This document shows, piece by piece, positions 1 through 11,800 of a stretch of 64,000 nucleotides of DNA. The stretch's first letter is position 1. Every line of letters starts with the position of its first letter. Origin of the DNA: Pseudomonas extremorientalis (GTDB lineage Bacteria > Pseudomonadota > Gammaproteobacteria > Pseudomonadales > Pseudomonadaceae); assembly GCF_001870465.1 (NCBI RefSeq), contig NZ_MDGK01000044.1:1-64000 (forward strand). The letters are read 5' to 3'. Below the pieces are notes generated by a model, which was not told the origin of the DNA, ran no database searches, and saw only the letters and a list, made by a program, of their open reading frames with translations. The translations under genes were made by a program, and so were the position numbers.

Positions 1-621
1 GGTCTTATCGCCTTTAACCAAAGAGTCCAGATGAACGACTAGAGCTTCGTTGATCCCGGCTGCCAAAGCCCCCGTTCTGAAGTCCCCGCCTGTGGCCTTA
101 GAGAGCAAGCCACCCACCATTGCATGAACCACAATTTTAGGAGGGTAGCCTTCCGTCAGTACCCCATGGGTGTAGTCGCCAATGGCATTAAAACTTGCTG
201 CAGCCAATGTATTGAACAATGCGCCTTTGAGTGCATCACCAAAGTCACCACCTTGTCCGAGCGCTTTGCTCAGCAAAGTCGACGTACCGTTCTGCAAGGC
301 TTGGTTCGCCGCAAACTGGCCAACGCCGGTCCAGGTGTTGAGGGCTGGCGAAGTGATAACGGCCCCTGTGTTTGGATTGGTCTGCGTGCCTGTCCAACCA
401 TCGAAAAGCCCTTTCGTCAGGCCTGCCGTCACGCCCGATATCACGTAGCCCTTCATCGCATCCGATGAGGTGACGTCCTTGAACACTGCCCCCAGATTGC
501 CCCGATTATTGATAACGCTGACGGTTGCATTAGTCGCGGCACCTGAAGCAACAGCCCCCACCGCCGCCGCCGTGACACCACCACCACCCGCCGCAGTCGC
601 AGCCATAGGCCCTACGACTCC
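1..621 (-). pseudogene. CdiA/haemagglutinin DUF637-type C-terminal fragment, runs off the left edge
   Basis: The minus strand is open from 621 to 1 with no stop before the edge; the first ATG is at 606. The translation is glycine/alanine-rich and contains stretches such as VVHAMVGGLLSKATGGDFR and TGALAAGINEAL. These match what I know of the DUF637 region that precedes the toxin part of many CdiA and haemagglutinin proteins. Nothing upstream looks like the rest of such a protein. The frame is closed by a TGA at 622-624, inside a 23-bp GGGTCAGACCC repeat, so this is a 5'-truncated orphan cassette and not a whole gene. It is a different class from the effector at 2468-19699, which has no DUF637 region. 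Whether a toxin and immunity gene follow cannot be seen because the window ends. Confidence 0.72.
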
Positions 622-642
622 TCAGGGTCAGACCCCATTTAC
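620..642. repeat. 23-bp GGGTCAGACCC repeat, copy 1
   Basis: First of three direct copies in this window with consensus CCTCAGGGTCWGACCCC followed by RTTTAC. The core GGGTCWGACCC is palindromic. On the minus strand it lies directly upstream of the DUF637 fragment and supplies its in-frame stop. REP-like palindromes of this type are widespread in proteobacteria. The link to CDI debris is my observation here. Confidence 0.7.
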
Positions 643-1104
643 AGCTTCATTTACTGCTCTCAACCCACCCGAAGCCCCCCATCAAGAGAGGGACTTTCCC
701 AAAGCCAGCACCGGCGGAAAGTATCGTATCCGCCCCTCGGTAACCCAATGGGCCATCGCCTCCTGCCAACCCTGCCGGGATCCCTCAGGGTCTGACCCCG
801 TTTACAGCACTCCCCACGACCTTGTACCCAATGATTATTTTGCTACCAAGCACTGCCGCACTCGGCTTTGTGGTTATCAGATCAGCCGGAAGCTTTAAGA
901 AGTATCTGTGATATCCAAATTAATATAAAATTGACAAGATATGAAACTATAAATATTCGCCAACACGGCTTTTGTGAAAAAGCTTGATTAATTTTTCCCG
1001 AATGCCTCGTTATTTCAACGTTTAGAACTCGGCCCCAATAGGTAGATTGCACTTTCACTCTTTCGAATTTGGAGGCGACCCTCTGGAAGGTAATACTCCA
1101 AATA
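643..1104. other. Gene-poor debris between CDI fragments
   Basis: I see no convincing complete gene here. The minus strand from about 921 to 785 is open for some 45 codons and reads like a protein C-terminus (it includes KIIIGYKVVGSAVNGVRP), ending in a TGA inside the second GGGTCTGACCC repeat. Its reading therefore ends in the repeat. The stretch at 810-1100 is more AT-rich than the window average. It probably consists of remnants of earlier toxin or immunity cassettes, but no family is recognisable. Confidence 0.4.
783..805. repeat. 23-bp GGGTCTGACCC repeat, copy 2
   Basis: Second direct copy of the repeat (CCTCAGGGTCTGACCCC then GTTTAC), in the same orientation as the copies at 620 and 33777. 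Like the copy at 33777 it is preceded by GGATC on the plus strand, so the similarity extends a few bases to the left. Confidence 0.7.
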
Positions 1105-1908
1105 CTAATGGCGGAGACGATCAATTAGAGGAGCCAATATTTGCTTTACAGACGGCAGAGGCTCTCCAATCTCACGCACCTCAGTCACGCCCTCCTGTGA
1201 GCGCACGCTAATAACAACACTGTCGTCTAATCGGGTCTGCGCAACGGCAATAAAGCCGTTTTCCAGCGGATGGACATGCTCTCCAGGCTTTACGCCTGGG
1301 TAAAGTGGTGCTGGGTCGAAATCGCTCTTTATCGCAATGACCCGAACCACGGGGTAGAGCCACGGCTGATAGTTCATTGCTAGATAGGCATAGCGTTGGA
1401 GTAAAAGGGAGCTAGCGGCGAAGGCACCAAGGCTGTGGATGAATACCGTAACACGCGTTTGTCGAAAGGGTAACTGCAAACCGAAGGCTCTAACAAATAT
1501 GACTACTTGTTGCAGCGCCCCCCTGCAACGGAAGTTGCAACAGTGTCACTATAGCCAAAAAAACCCTACAACTGCCAGAACTACTGCGGCAACAATCATC
1601 CATGCAGGCAGGTAAAATAATATGACAAGAAAGCTAGTAGTCAAATCAAAGCTTTGAGGTGGGAGACCAAGTGATTCCGCAACTAACGAACGAGCCAGCA
1701 CAGTGGCGACGAGCAGTATAAAAATATGAAGTAGAACAATAGGCGTTTTGGCAAATGGCTTGTCCCAGGCGTCATACAACCAACGTACTGCAGGAAGGCA
1801 CCACAAAGTAAAGCCACTGATTAGCACCGCCATCGCTAGTGTATATAGGCGTTGCGGAACAGAAGCAATATTATGCTATAGCGCCAACCAACTAAGTATT
1901 TTCTTCAT
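1105..1908 (-). pseudogene. Decayed membrane protein gene, possible orphan immunity gene
   Basis: One reading frame from ATG 1908 to the stop at 1105 (804 nt) encodes a membrane-protein-like sequence, interrupted by TAG at codon 11 (1876-1878) and by TAG-TGA at 1546-1551. Near 1550 the better reading moves to another frame and back: a T7 run at 1557-1563 has one T too many and a G6 run at 1518-1523 one G too few. Correcting both gives a smooth join reading GFFGYSDTVATSVAGGALQQ. The product would be about 267 residues with three or four hydrophobic segments in the first half and a soluble C-terminal part. The frame stays open upstream to 2061, so the true start may be earlier. The position behind an active cdiI suggests a relic immunity protein, but the family is unrecognised. 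Homopolymer sequencing errors could explain the paired indels, but not the codon-11 TAG. Confidence 0.5.
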
Positions 1909-2081
1909 TGACAGATGGCTCTCAAAGCAAAACTCCCTTGCTACCAGAGCTAATGGGCCAGATTTATTTTTCTGCACCGCACTGGATACACCACTTATAT
2001 AAATCCGTCCCGTTTCCTTTGCTTGAGCATCGAATTCGTACGCTCGAGCAAGCAGACTTTCTCAACGCCTTTACGAATACC

Positions 2082-2459
2082 TCACCCTACAAACTTCTCT
2101 CCCTGCTGAAATGACACAACAAACTTTCTCCAACCTAGCAAAGCCTTTTCGAAGTCATCCAAACTAATTGTAACTGCAAACTCCTCATCATGAAGCGAGT
2201 AGACTTTAACCTCATTTATTGAAATATCAGCTGCCCAAGTTTCACGCACCCAATCAGTGAAGTCTTTCTCGGCGTTTTTCACTGAGATTATCCTACTCAA
2301 CCCCTCATCCAGCCAAGAAATAGTGCAACCCAAAGGTAGTCCTCCATCGTCAAGCAAAAGACACGCAAGAAGATCAACGTCATTTGGCCCTCCCACATCC
2401 GTGCTGCACCAGGGAGTTGGATCACCCATTGACTCTTCCAAATAAAAGTTAATTTTCAT
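2082..2459 (-). CDS. cdiI: Predicted CDI immunity protein for the EndoU effector
   Basis: A 125-residue acidic, soluble protein whose ATG lies 8 bp after the stop of the giant effector gene, with AAGGG as a ribosome binding site that overlaps the effector's stop region. In CDI loci the gene directly after cdiA encodes the cognate immunity protein, which binds the toxin domain in the cytosol and protects sister cells; that is the basis for the call. I recognise no named immunity family in the sequence (it starts MKINFYLEESMGDPTPW). EndoU-type CdiA toxins are known to be paired with diverse immunity proteins. Transcription is presumably shared with the upstream genes. Confidence 0.78.
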   Translation of the reverse strand: MKINFYLEESMGDPTPWCSTDVGGPNDVDLLACLLLDDGGLPLGCTISWLDEGLSRIISVKNAEKDFTDWVRETWAADISINEVKVYSLHDEEFAVTISLDDFEKALLGWRKFVVSFQQGEKFVG

Positions 2460-2467
2460 TCTAGCCC

Positions 2468-2862
2468 TTACATTAATGGATATACGGTAGTTTTAGGGCT
2501 CAAATACCCTTTGACCTTTACACCGCTAGGCGTTGTCCCAGTCCAAGTATCTCCGGAAACCTGCTTGTTTTTGAACGCCATATCGACTTCGACTTTTATC
2601 CTATCCGAGGTCCATGAATCTGGAAACATCGTAGATTTGCCATTACCACTTTTTGACAAATAACTCCCGGGATTCAGAGGATCCTCCATCTCAATTTTAG
2701 CGACATAAACGCCCTGAGCGTTTGGCGGAACTTCTACGCTCTTTACCCGTACATCTCCTGTTGCAGTTGAATGCCCACCAACCACTTTACCGTTACTTTT
2801 CAATTCAGCACGCAGTATATGCCCATCAAAATCTACAGGAACAGTAATCTTTGAAGCCAAAA
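2468..2862 (-). other. EndoU-type RNase toxin domain at the C-terminus of the CdiA effector
   Basis: The last 130 or so residues match the bacterial EndoU nuclease pattern. They contain FDGHILRAELKSNGKVVGGHS with two histidines 16 apart, then an acidic ...VYVAKIEMEDP segment, a GKSTMFPDSWT block with a lysine and serine/threonine, and a closing TWTGTTPSGVKVKGY...YPL. EndoU CdiA toxins of this layout are known RNases; the characterised E. coli STEC_O31 example cleaves tRNA. The target of this one is unknown. The variable toxin part begins right after the lysine/glutamate-rich linker, as expected for an exchangeable tip. Confidence 0.85.
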
Positions 2863-5800
2863 CCTTAAGCTCTGATGGGCTCAAGCTTGCCGGATTTTTC
2901 TCTGCATTCTCCTTCTCAGCCTTCTCCTTCTCAGCCTTCTCCTTCTCGGCTTTCTCCTTCTCGGCTTTCTCCTTCTCGGCTTTCTCTTTCTCAACCTTCT
3001 CCTTCTCGGTTTTGCCCGCCTTATCCCCACGACGATGATCATTCACCGAGCTGCCGCCGGAGGTAATGTGAGTCTCTTTCTTCGCGCGCCCGGGCGGCCC
3101 ACTGCTCAGGAGCTCTAAGATCAGCCTTCCACCACCGATTAGAGACTCATCATCTTTTTTCGAGGGCTTAAGCTGTTCGTCTGGTTTTTCAGCACCCAAC
3201 ATGTAATTGGCAAGTGCGATAGCGGCATTAGCCTTAAACTCTTCGACCTTTTCAGCAAACTCTTGACCTGCAAAAGTACTATTAACGACTTCGCCTACCA
3301 ACAAGCTCAAAACGCCCTTCGGCCCTTGAGATAATGCCATCACATAGGCAACAGCTTCAGCTTTTTCAGGGTTGGCCTTAACGTAATCGTTCAATTTTCC
3401 GGCAAACGTCAATGTCTTTTGCAGCGCCGTCCTCTTACCCTCAATAGTCGTGATGTCCAGTTCAGTAGACGACTTCAGGTATTGATCAAGTCCAGGCTGG
3501 ACGTCGGCCTTTGCCGCCTTCAGGTCAGCGTCGTTAACATGCATGATTTCATCAAGCTGCTTGAGCACACCCTCCTGGAACGCAGGATCGCTCATCATGG
3601 CCATTGCTTGAGAACGGCTTTTCCCAGAAAAAATCAGCGCCTGATAAACACTCTCGGCCAGCTCTTTCCCCGTTATTGCTTGAGCCCCTGGATCCATCGG
3701 ACGCCCAAGTGCGACCTCGACCTTGTTGATGACGGCGTTCATGCCCGTCATCGCAACGTTCCAGTTAGCGAGGCTTCTTTTGTCCCACTCAGCAGCGCCC
3801 TGAGCCCAGTCTTTGCCGGTCTCAATAGGGTGCAGGACGTCGTCAATCGAAGAGCTGGTCACATAAAGATCAGTGCGCGATTCCTTATCGCGAGTAATCT
3901 CATAGGCTTTGGTAACGTCACGGTTCAGACCTGCTGCCGAGTCAGTCCCGTTCTTCTCGTCCGCACGCACGACAACGTCGCCAGCACCCACTGTTGCACG
4001 AACGGTTTGCTCACGGTCCTTGTCATACTGCCAACCGTTAACACTCCAACCATTTTCGTCGCCCTTTCCTTTACCGACCTGACTTGGATCCTGCGAAGCC
4101 CCACCGCCCTCCTTATAAGAGCCGCCCACATTGAGGTAGTAACCGTGTTCCTTGTCTTGCCCGGCGATGTCGGAAAAGCCAAGTGTTTCAGTGTCGAGCT
4201 TGAGTTTTCCGGTGTCGGAAGCAATCAGAGCACCATCAAGCTGAGTGTGTTTCTCTGTACGGATATCGACGACATTGGCGCCGCTAATGCGTGTCTGGTC
4301 CTCGATCCAGTTAGACTTTCCGTTGGTTTGGCCGTAGCCCAAAGAGCCACTCATACTGAAACCAAACCCAACCGTTACCGTCGCACTCAGGTCAAACTCA
4401 TTACCTTTAACCTTGCCTGTATCCGCCACCGAAGAAACATTCAAGTCTCTACCCACACGCCCAACCACACTGTCTCCACGCACTTGGGCACCGGCAACGT
4501 TAGTGTCTCTGCCACTTTCAAACCCTAGACGCTCCCCAGCATAGAGATAGGCTTCCTGCTGGCTAACGCCCTCACGCTCTAGATTGCCTTTGCCAAGGTT
4601 GACACTGGCATAGAAGCCAAAAGCTCCATCCTGTACTGCAATCCCGGCCTCGCCGCCGCCGCTGCTTCTAGTGCTGTCTCGTGTGGTGTTGTTCTGAGCA
4701 GCGATAATATTCAGATCATTGGCGGTACTCAGGTTGATATCGCGCCCCGCCTTTGCTTGAGTGCCTATCAAGTTGAGGTCGTTCGTAGCTTTCAGGTTAA
4801 TGTTCCGCCCGGCGTCCAACTCAGTTGCAGTGGACAATTGCGCTTCACGATCCTCGTTGGCGACACCGTGACTACCCCCAGCACCAACCCTGAAACCGTT
4901 GGAGACACTGCCATGAAAGCCGCTCCAACTCTGATTCTCCTGGCTGTCATCGGCAACTCCGCCTCTGGCAACATCAAATGTAACGTCGCGCCCCTTAACG
5001 TTGATGTCACGCCCAGCGCCTAACTGGCCGCCAATAACCGTTACGTCATTACCGGCGGACAGGTTGACGTCATTGCCCGCATTCAAGGTCGAAGACCGGC
5101 TCGTCAGTTCAACCGTTTGTTCAGTGACACTCTGCTTGCTGTTGCCAAACTTGATGTCAGGCGTGGCGCCAGCAAAAAAATGACTGACCGAGTCCACCGC
5201 CTTCAGTGTGCTCGACCCCTTGCTGACGCCGTCTTCACCTTTCCCCGCTCCGTTAACTGCGTCTTTTGTGCTTCCAAAGTTATGATTGATCGCGACGCTC
5301 AAACCATTGCGTTCTTTCTCTCGTTGCTCCTCTACCAACAACCGCTCACGAGCGGCATCAATATTGATATTGCGCCCAGCCTTCAGGTCAATATCGTTGT
5401 CAGCCGCCAAATCAGAACCACGTTGATTGATGTCGCGCTTGGCAATGATTGCGAGGTTTTCACCTGCCTTGATCTGGCTCGCGGCCGCAGTCTGTTGTTC
5501 TAGCCCGTTCTTCTCGGCGCCACGGTCGGTACCGGCGAAGAAGGTGACGCCGTTGGCATCACTGGACACACCAATCCCTGTTTGTTTGGATTTGGCCCAC
5601 TCGTGCTCGCTCTTAGAGTTTTGCGCAGCCACCACATTGACGTCGCGCCCCGCATTCAGGCTTACGTCACGCCCGGCATTGATACCACTGCCCACCAAAT
5701 TGATATCGCGCTCGGCCTGCAACGTCGCATCGCGGTCTGCCACGACCTGGCTACCGACGCTGGTGCTGCTCTGAGCTTCTTGCCCGGCTTTCTTGGCCGA

Positions 5801-8800
5801 GGAGATCGCGATGAATCCGCCGGAAATCGAACCGGTTTTCTTCTCGTATTTCTCATTGCGGCTATAAGCCGTGTCGTTGGCGGATACCAGGTTGATGTCG
5901 CCGGTATCCTTTACCAAACCGGCTCTCAACTCGGCATCGTTCTCGGCATTGATCTCACTCGCCCGCAAGCGAATGTCATTACCTGCAGCCACAACCACGT
6001 CATTACCGGCCTCAAGATCACTGCCCACTTGGCTGGCAGTCGTTTTCAGCTGACTCTTACCACTCTTGGAAAGCCCCAGGAACCCGGACTTGGTCTTTTT
6101 GCTGTAAGAGCCATGCTCTTCAACACCTGACAGCACTGCGATATCGCCCGTGGCGCCCAGCAACATGTCGCCACCGGCCTTCAGCTGGCTGCCGATCACG
6201 GTGACATCACGCCCACCTTCGATGTTCATGCCACCGTCGGCTTTCTTGCTAGCATTGACGGTCAGGTCTTTGCCTGCCTCGACAACGGACGCCACGTTGG
6301 TGCTGTCGTAACTTTCGCGCTGCTCGCTTTTACTGCGACCGAACGAGCCTTTGCTCTTTTTCGAGTAGAACGAGGCGTCTTCGTCCAGCGCCGACAGGAT
6401 GCTCACATCACGATGTGCCTGCAGTGCCACGTTGCCTGCACCCGAGATGCGGCTGGCAGTCAGTTCCAGATCCTTGCCCGCATTCAACGACACATCACCG
6501 CCCGCTATCAGTACGCTAGAAACCTGGCTGATGTGGTCCTTGGATTGGGTGACTTTTTTGGATTTACTGGAGGAATGCTGCTCATCAGCTGCCGACGAAA
6601 CACTTAAGTCTTCTGTCGCAGAAATGCTAAGGTCGCGCTTGGCGTCGATGCGGCTGGCAATCGCGGTGAAGTCACGCCCTGCCGTTACTTTAAGGTCACG
6701 TCCAACCTCAACACTGGCGCCGTTCTGCGTCACGGTTTCGGTGCGCAGACGACTGCCCATGTTGAAACCATCACGCTGCTCAACAGCATCAATGTGAACG
6801 TCACGCCCGGCAACAACAGTGGTGTCACGCCCGCTTTGCAACACTGCCCCTGTAATAGCCACGTCACGACCGGCGCTGATCGCAAGGTCATTCGCTGCCT
6901 CGATCCGTGATGCGGTGTCGAGATAGTCGCGACGTACTGCGGTACCACTGCCGGTACTTGTGACGGCGCGCTCGTTAATCACATCGCCCTTGATGGCCGT
7001 GAGCGTTACGTCACGACCCGCAATGATGCCCCCGGCTTTGTTGATAATGTTATTGCCTGCCAGCAAATCCAGGCGGTTTCCGGCTTCAACCAGTCCGCTG
7101 TTAAGCAGGTCGTTACCCGCCTTGGCCGACAGATTGCTGGTGGCGCGCAAGGTGCCGGCGTTCTCCAGGTTTTCGCCGGCAATCAGGTTCAAGTCATTAC
7201 CGGCGATCAATGCACCGCTCGGTGCGAGACGGTTGTCGGCCTGCGCCAGATAAAGCACCGGCACCAGCACTTTTTCGCCATTTACTTGATGTTGTTCAAG
7301 CCACACGATGTCGTGGGTCAGGGCCGCCACCTGCTGGGAGGTCAACGATACGCCCACTGCCAGATTCAGTTGCTGCTTGCTGCTGATGGCGTTATCCATC
7401 AGGTACTTGAACAGTTTTTCGTCGGTATTCTGACCGTCGATAAAACGTTGCCCGGTACGCGCCTGCACGGCCTGCTGGATCAGGCGCTGTTCGTAGAGCC
7501 CGTCGCCCAGGCGTTTAGCGCTTTCATCCGGGTTGTAACCCAAGCCTGCAAGCAGGTAGTCCGAACTCATAAACTGTTTGAGGTCTGTGAGCACCGGGTT
7601 GGTTTCGATCAAGTACTTGTGCGGCTGAGACACCGGCATAGTCGGCGTAAAGCCCTGCACGCGATTGACAGTCTGGCTGGCGACCGCTGTAGTTTGCGCA
7701 CCCGCATCAAGGGGTTGGGCGATCACCTTAGCCACCTGGGTCGGACGACCGTCCTGGCCCTGCGTACTCGGGGTGCTGGCCACAGGCTGGACACCTGGCA
7801 GCACAGGCGTCACACCCGGAATGTTTAAGACCGGCCGGGACAGGTCACCTGGGTTGGTGACCTGTATGCGTGTGTCCCGCTCAGTCAGTGCAAGGTCTGG
7901 CTGATCACCCGGCCCCGCCACCTTGGTGACAGGTAGCGTCGAACCTGCAAACGGATTTTGGGTGTTGATGCCATCGCCACGGGCAATGTTGCCGGTGGTG
8001 ATCTGGCCAGGGGTCCATGCGTCACCGCTGCCGATATCGGCGCCCACGGAAACTTCAAGCGTCTTGGCGCTCGCCTTGACATTGCTGACCTGGCGTGTTG
8101 TCGGATCCAACTGACGACTCGTTACGCTCTGTTCAGCGACGTTGGTCAACTCAAAGCTGCGCGCTCCAAGCGTAGGCTGTACTTCCTGGCGTTGGGCCAG
8201 GCCGAGACTCGCGCCGCTCATGCTCCAACTTTGCGGGCCGCTATTGGCCTGGGCGGCCTGTGTGGCGTCGACAGTCTGGGTACTAAGATGGAAAAGGCCG
8301 TGGGTGCCGGTAGGCAGGCTGAACCCGCGCAATGTCAGCGGGTTGACTTGTTGTTGGGCAAGGTCAGGGGGCAGTTGTGAGGCAAGTTGCACCACCACCG
8401 TGGCCGGGCCGGTGCTGACACGGGTGTCTTCATTGCGCGCGACGCCCGAGGTGAGGGCCGTAAGAGGCGTCTCGCTACTGTTGATCAAGGTCTTGGTGGC
8501 GGTGATGTTCACCGCTCCACCCGCCTGGATGATCGCTGGCGCAAGTGATGTCCCAGCTGTCGAAACCAGTGTGTCGCTGATCAATGCGAATGCCGACAAC
8601 GCGCCGACCGGCAAGCTTTTAGGCCCGGATTGGTTGTTGTAAGGGTCCATGACGCCCCGTTTGAAACGCCAGTAAGTGCCATTGGACGCTGACATCCGCC
8701 AGGTACGGGTGCGCACACCTGACCCAGTCGTCGCGCCTTTATTGGTCAGCGTATCGGCGAAGATATTCATATCGGTGCCAGCAGCGATGACACTGTATTC

Positions 8801-11800
8801 ATTGAGTACGTTGCTGGCGGCGATATCCATACGCCCGCCCGATTGGATAGTCGAGGTTGGCGATGTCGTCAGCAGCTCACTTTGATAATTTTCAGTTCCC
8901 ACGAAGTCGACAACAAAACTGCCGCCGCTGCAGTCCCAGCAAATGTTGCTCAGCGAGCCGCCACTACCTGCTTTGTCTTGGGTCTGGAATACGTCCCGAC
9001 GGTTAATCAGACTTGCTACCTTCAGGGACATATCTCCACTGGATTCGATGCTGCCAGACACATTCTCCAGGCTGGCGGCCTTACTCACTCCATCAAGGCC
9101 GGCGACCTCCAGGCGCCCCAGGCTGTAGATGTCGCCGTACTGGTTGGTGATAGTGTTGCCGTGCAGGGTCATGTCGTTGCCGCTGAACAGCAGGCCACGG
9201 TCATTCATCAAGGTCGCACTGGTCACCTTCAGATTTTGTGCTGCGCCGACCGTCCCGTAGTTGTTCAGGCCACCTGCCGAGAGATTGAGATTCGTCGCCG
9301 AGGTCAAACGTCCATAGTTGTTGAGTTGGCCATCAACCCTGATCAAGGTATCGCCACCGCCGGTAATCTTGGCACTGTTGCCCAGATCCAATTGACCTGC
9401 GTGCAGGTCGAGACCACCCTGGCTGGTGATCCGACCATTGCCGCTGTAAGACCCCGTAAGATCAAGCTTTAAGCTGCCGTCACTGGCAATTAATCCATTG
9501 TTCACCCAACTGCCGCCCTTGCCGTCCAAGTGCGTCGAAGCCAGCAGCTGTCCGGTTTCGGTCTGGGTAAAATGATTGACGTTGACGTTCAAACGTCCGG
9601 CCTGGATGACGCTGGTGTTAGTCCAGGTATCAGCGTTGAGGGTCAGGCCTCCGCGGGTGACGATATCGCCACCCGCGCCGGTTACGTTCGGTAGGGAGAT
9701 GTCAAAGGTACCCTCCCCCATATGCAGCAATTTACCGCCGGTGTTCTGAAAGCTGGCAGCCGCAAGTGTCAGATCCTGGTTGGCCGTTTCCACAACACCA
9801 TTGCGGTTATCGAACACGCTGCCGATCTGGAATTGCGTGCTGCCCGCGCCCCCCAGGGCGCGCAATTTGCCACCCTGGTTATCGATAGCATTGGCCTCTA
9901 CCGTCAAGTTGTTGGCGCTTTCTATTAAACCGCTGTGGTTAGTGAGTTGACCAGTGAGACCCAGTGCTATCTGGTCACCTGCAATCTGCCCGGCACTGTT
10001 ATCGAGGTTGCCGCCATTGACCCGCATCAACCCCTTGGCATACAGCGCGCCCTGCTGATTATTGAGAGCCGAGACGTTCAGCAGTGCATTACCGGTCTGC
10101 GCGGCAATGTAGCCGCCCTGATTGTCGAGCTGGCTGGCATTAAGCAGCAGGGCCTGGCCCTGAATCAGACCGGCCTTTTGGTTAGCACTCAGGTCATAAC
10201 CGTTGCGCAGCACTCCGACAATGCCTGCGTCGATATCCCCCTTGAGCGCGGCGAGCACACCGCCACGGTTGTCGAAGTTACCCGCTTTAAGGCGCACATC
10301 ACCGGTCTGGCTGATGAGGTTGCCGCCCTGGTTATCGAGGTCGCCATTGACCTCCACTCGCAGGCCATTTTGCCCCTGCAACTTGCCTTGCATGTTACTC
10401 AGGGCAAAGGCCTTGATCTGCAGGTCACCCTCTTGGCTGTAGATCAAGCCATCGGCGTTGTTTTGCACGATCGCGCTGGCGTCGATCGCCAGCGGTCCCT
10501 TGGCGGCGACGGTGCCACTTTGGCTATTGTTCAAGCCGCCAATAGCCAGGGCCAAGCGCCCCTGGCTGGCCAGTTGGCCGCCGCGGTTATCGATCTCGAT
10601 CGCTTGCTTGACCACTAGAGACTCGGTGCCGGCAATCTTGCCGTTGACATTGCCTAGGTTTCCACGCAAGTCGAGCAGCAGGTGGCCGTTGCCCATCAAC
10701 GAGCCAGCGTTGTTGATCAGATTGCCACCTAGCAAGTTCAGGTTGCCTTGAGTGGTGATGCTGCCGGCGCTGTTATCGAGATCCGTGGCGCTCAGGTCCA
10801 GGGTTGCACCGCTGTCGATCAACCCACCTTGGGTGTTGTTCAGCCCGCCAGTGACCGTCAAGGTCTGCTGCGCACCGCTGGAGACGACCCCTTTGTCGCT
10901 GTTATCCATGAGCGCAGCGCTGACATTCAAACGTCCCTGGCTGGCCAGTGCGCCGGCGCCGCTGTTCAGCAAGCCACCGGTGAGGTTCACGTCGAGGTTG
11001 CCGTTGCGGCTGGACAGCGTGCCGATACCACGGTTATCCAGGCTGCTGCCGATGAGGTTCAACCCTTGCCAGCCGGACATCAGGCCGCCGCGATTGACTA
11101 CGTCGCCTGCTTTCACTGTCAGTAGCTGCTGGCTGATGAACGTGCCTGCGGTATTGTCCAGGTTACGTACCGCCATGCTCAAGGCGCCCTGGCTGGACAG
11201 CTCACCGCCCTGGTTTTGCAGGTCGCGCAGGTTCTTCAAGGTCAATGGGCCCTTGGCGAGGATCAAACCTTTACGGTTGTCCAGGTCACCGTTGGCCAGG
11301 TCCACGGTGAGGCTCTGGTCACCGATCAACTTGCCGCCGCGAAGTGCCAAGGCCGAGAGCTTGAGGTCCATGTCGCCTTTGGCCGATACCTCACCACCGT
11401 CGCCGGCATCCAGCGACTGAGCATTCAGGTCGAGACGACCCTGGCTGTTGATCAACCCCTTGGCGCTGTTGTCCAGGGCCATGGCATTCAGCGTCAAGGC
11501 ACTGTTACCGAGCAGAGTGCCGCCTTGGTTCGAGAGGTTGCCCGTATTGACGGTCAGCCCTTGTGCGGCGTTTATCAGGCCCTGTTGCTGGTTGTTCAGC
11601 AGGCCAGTACTGGTCAACTCCAGGTTGCTGCGACTGGTGAGCGTACCGCTGCTGTTATAGACGGAGGCCGCATTCACACTCAGGCTCGCACCCGCAACCA
11701 ATCCCTTGAGGTTGGTCAGAACCTGGTCGATACGCAGCACCAGCCCTTGATTACTGAGGAGCCGACCGCTGCTGTTATCCAGATTGCGCGCCACGACATT

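Noticed and set aside
882..1124. Minus-strand 80-codon frame
   Set aside because: TTG start, no ribosome binding site, overlaps the end of the decayed membrane gene and has no recognisable features.
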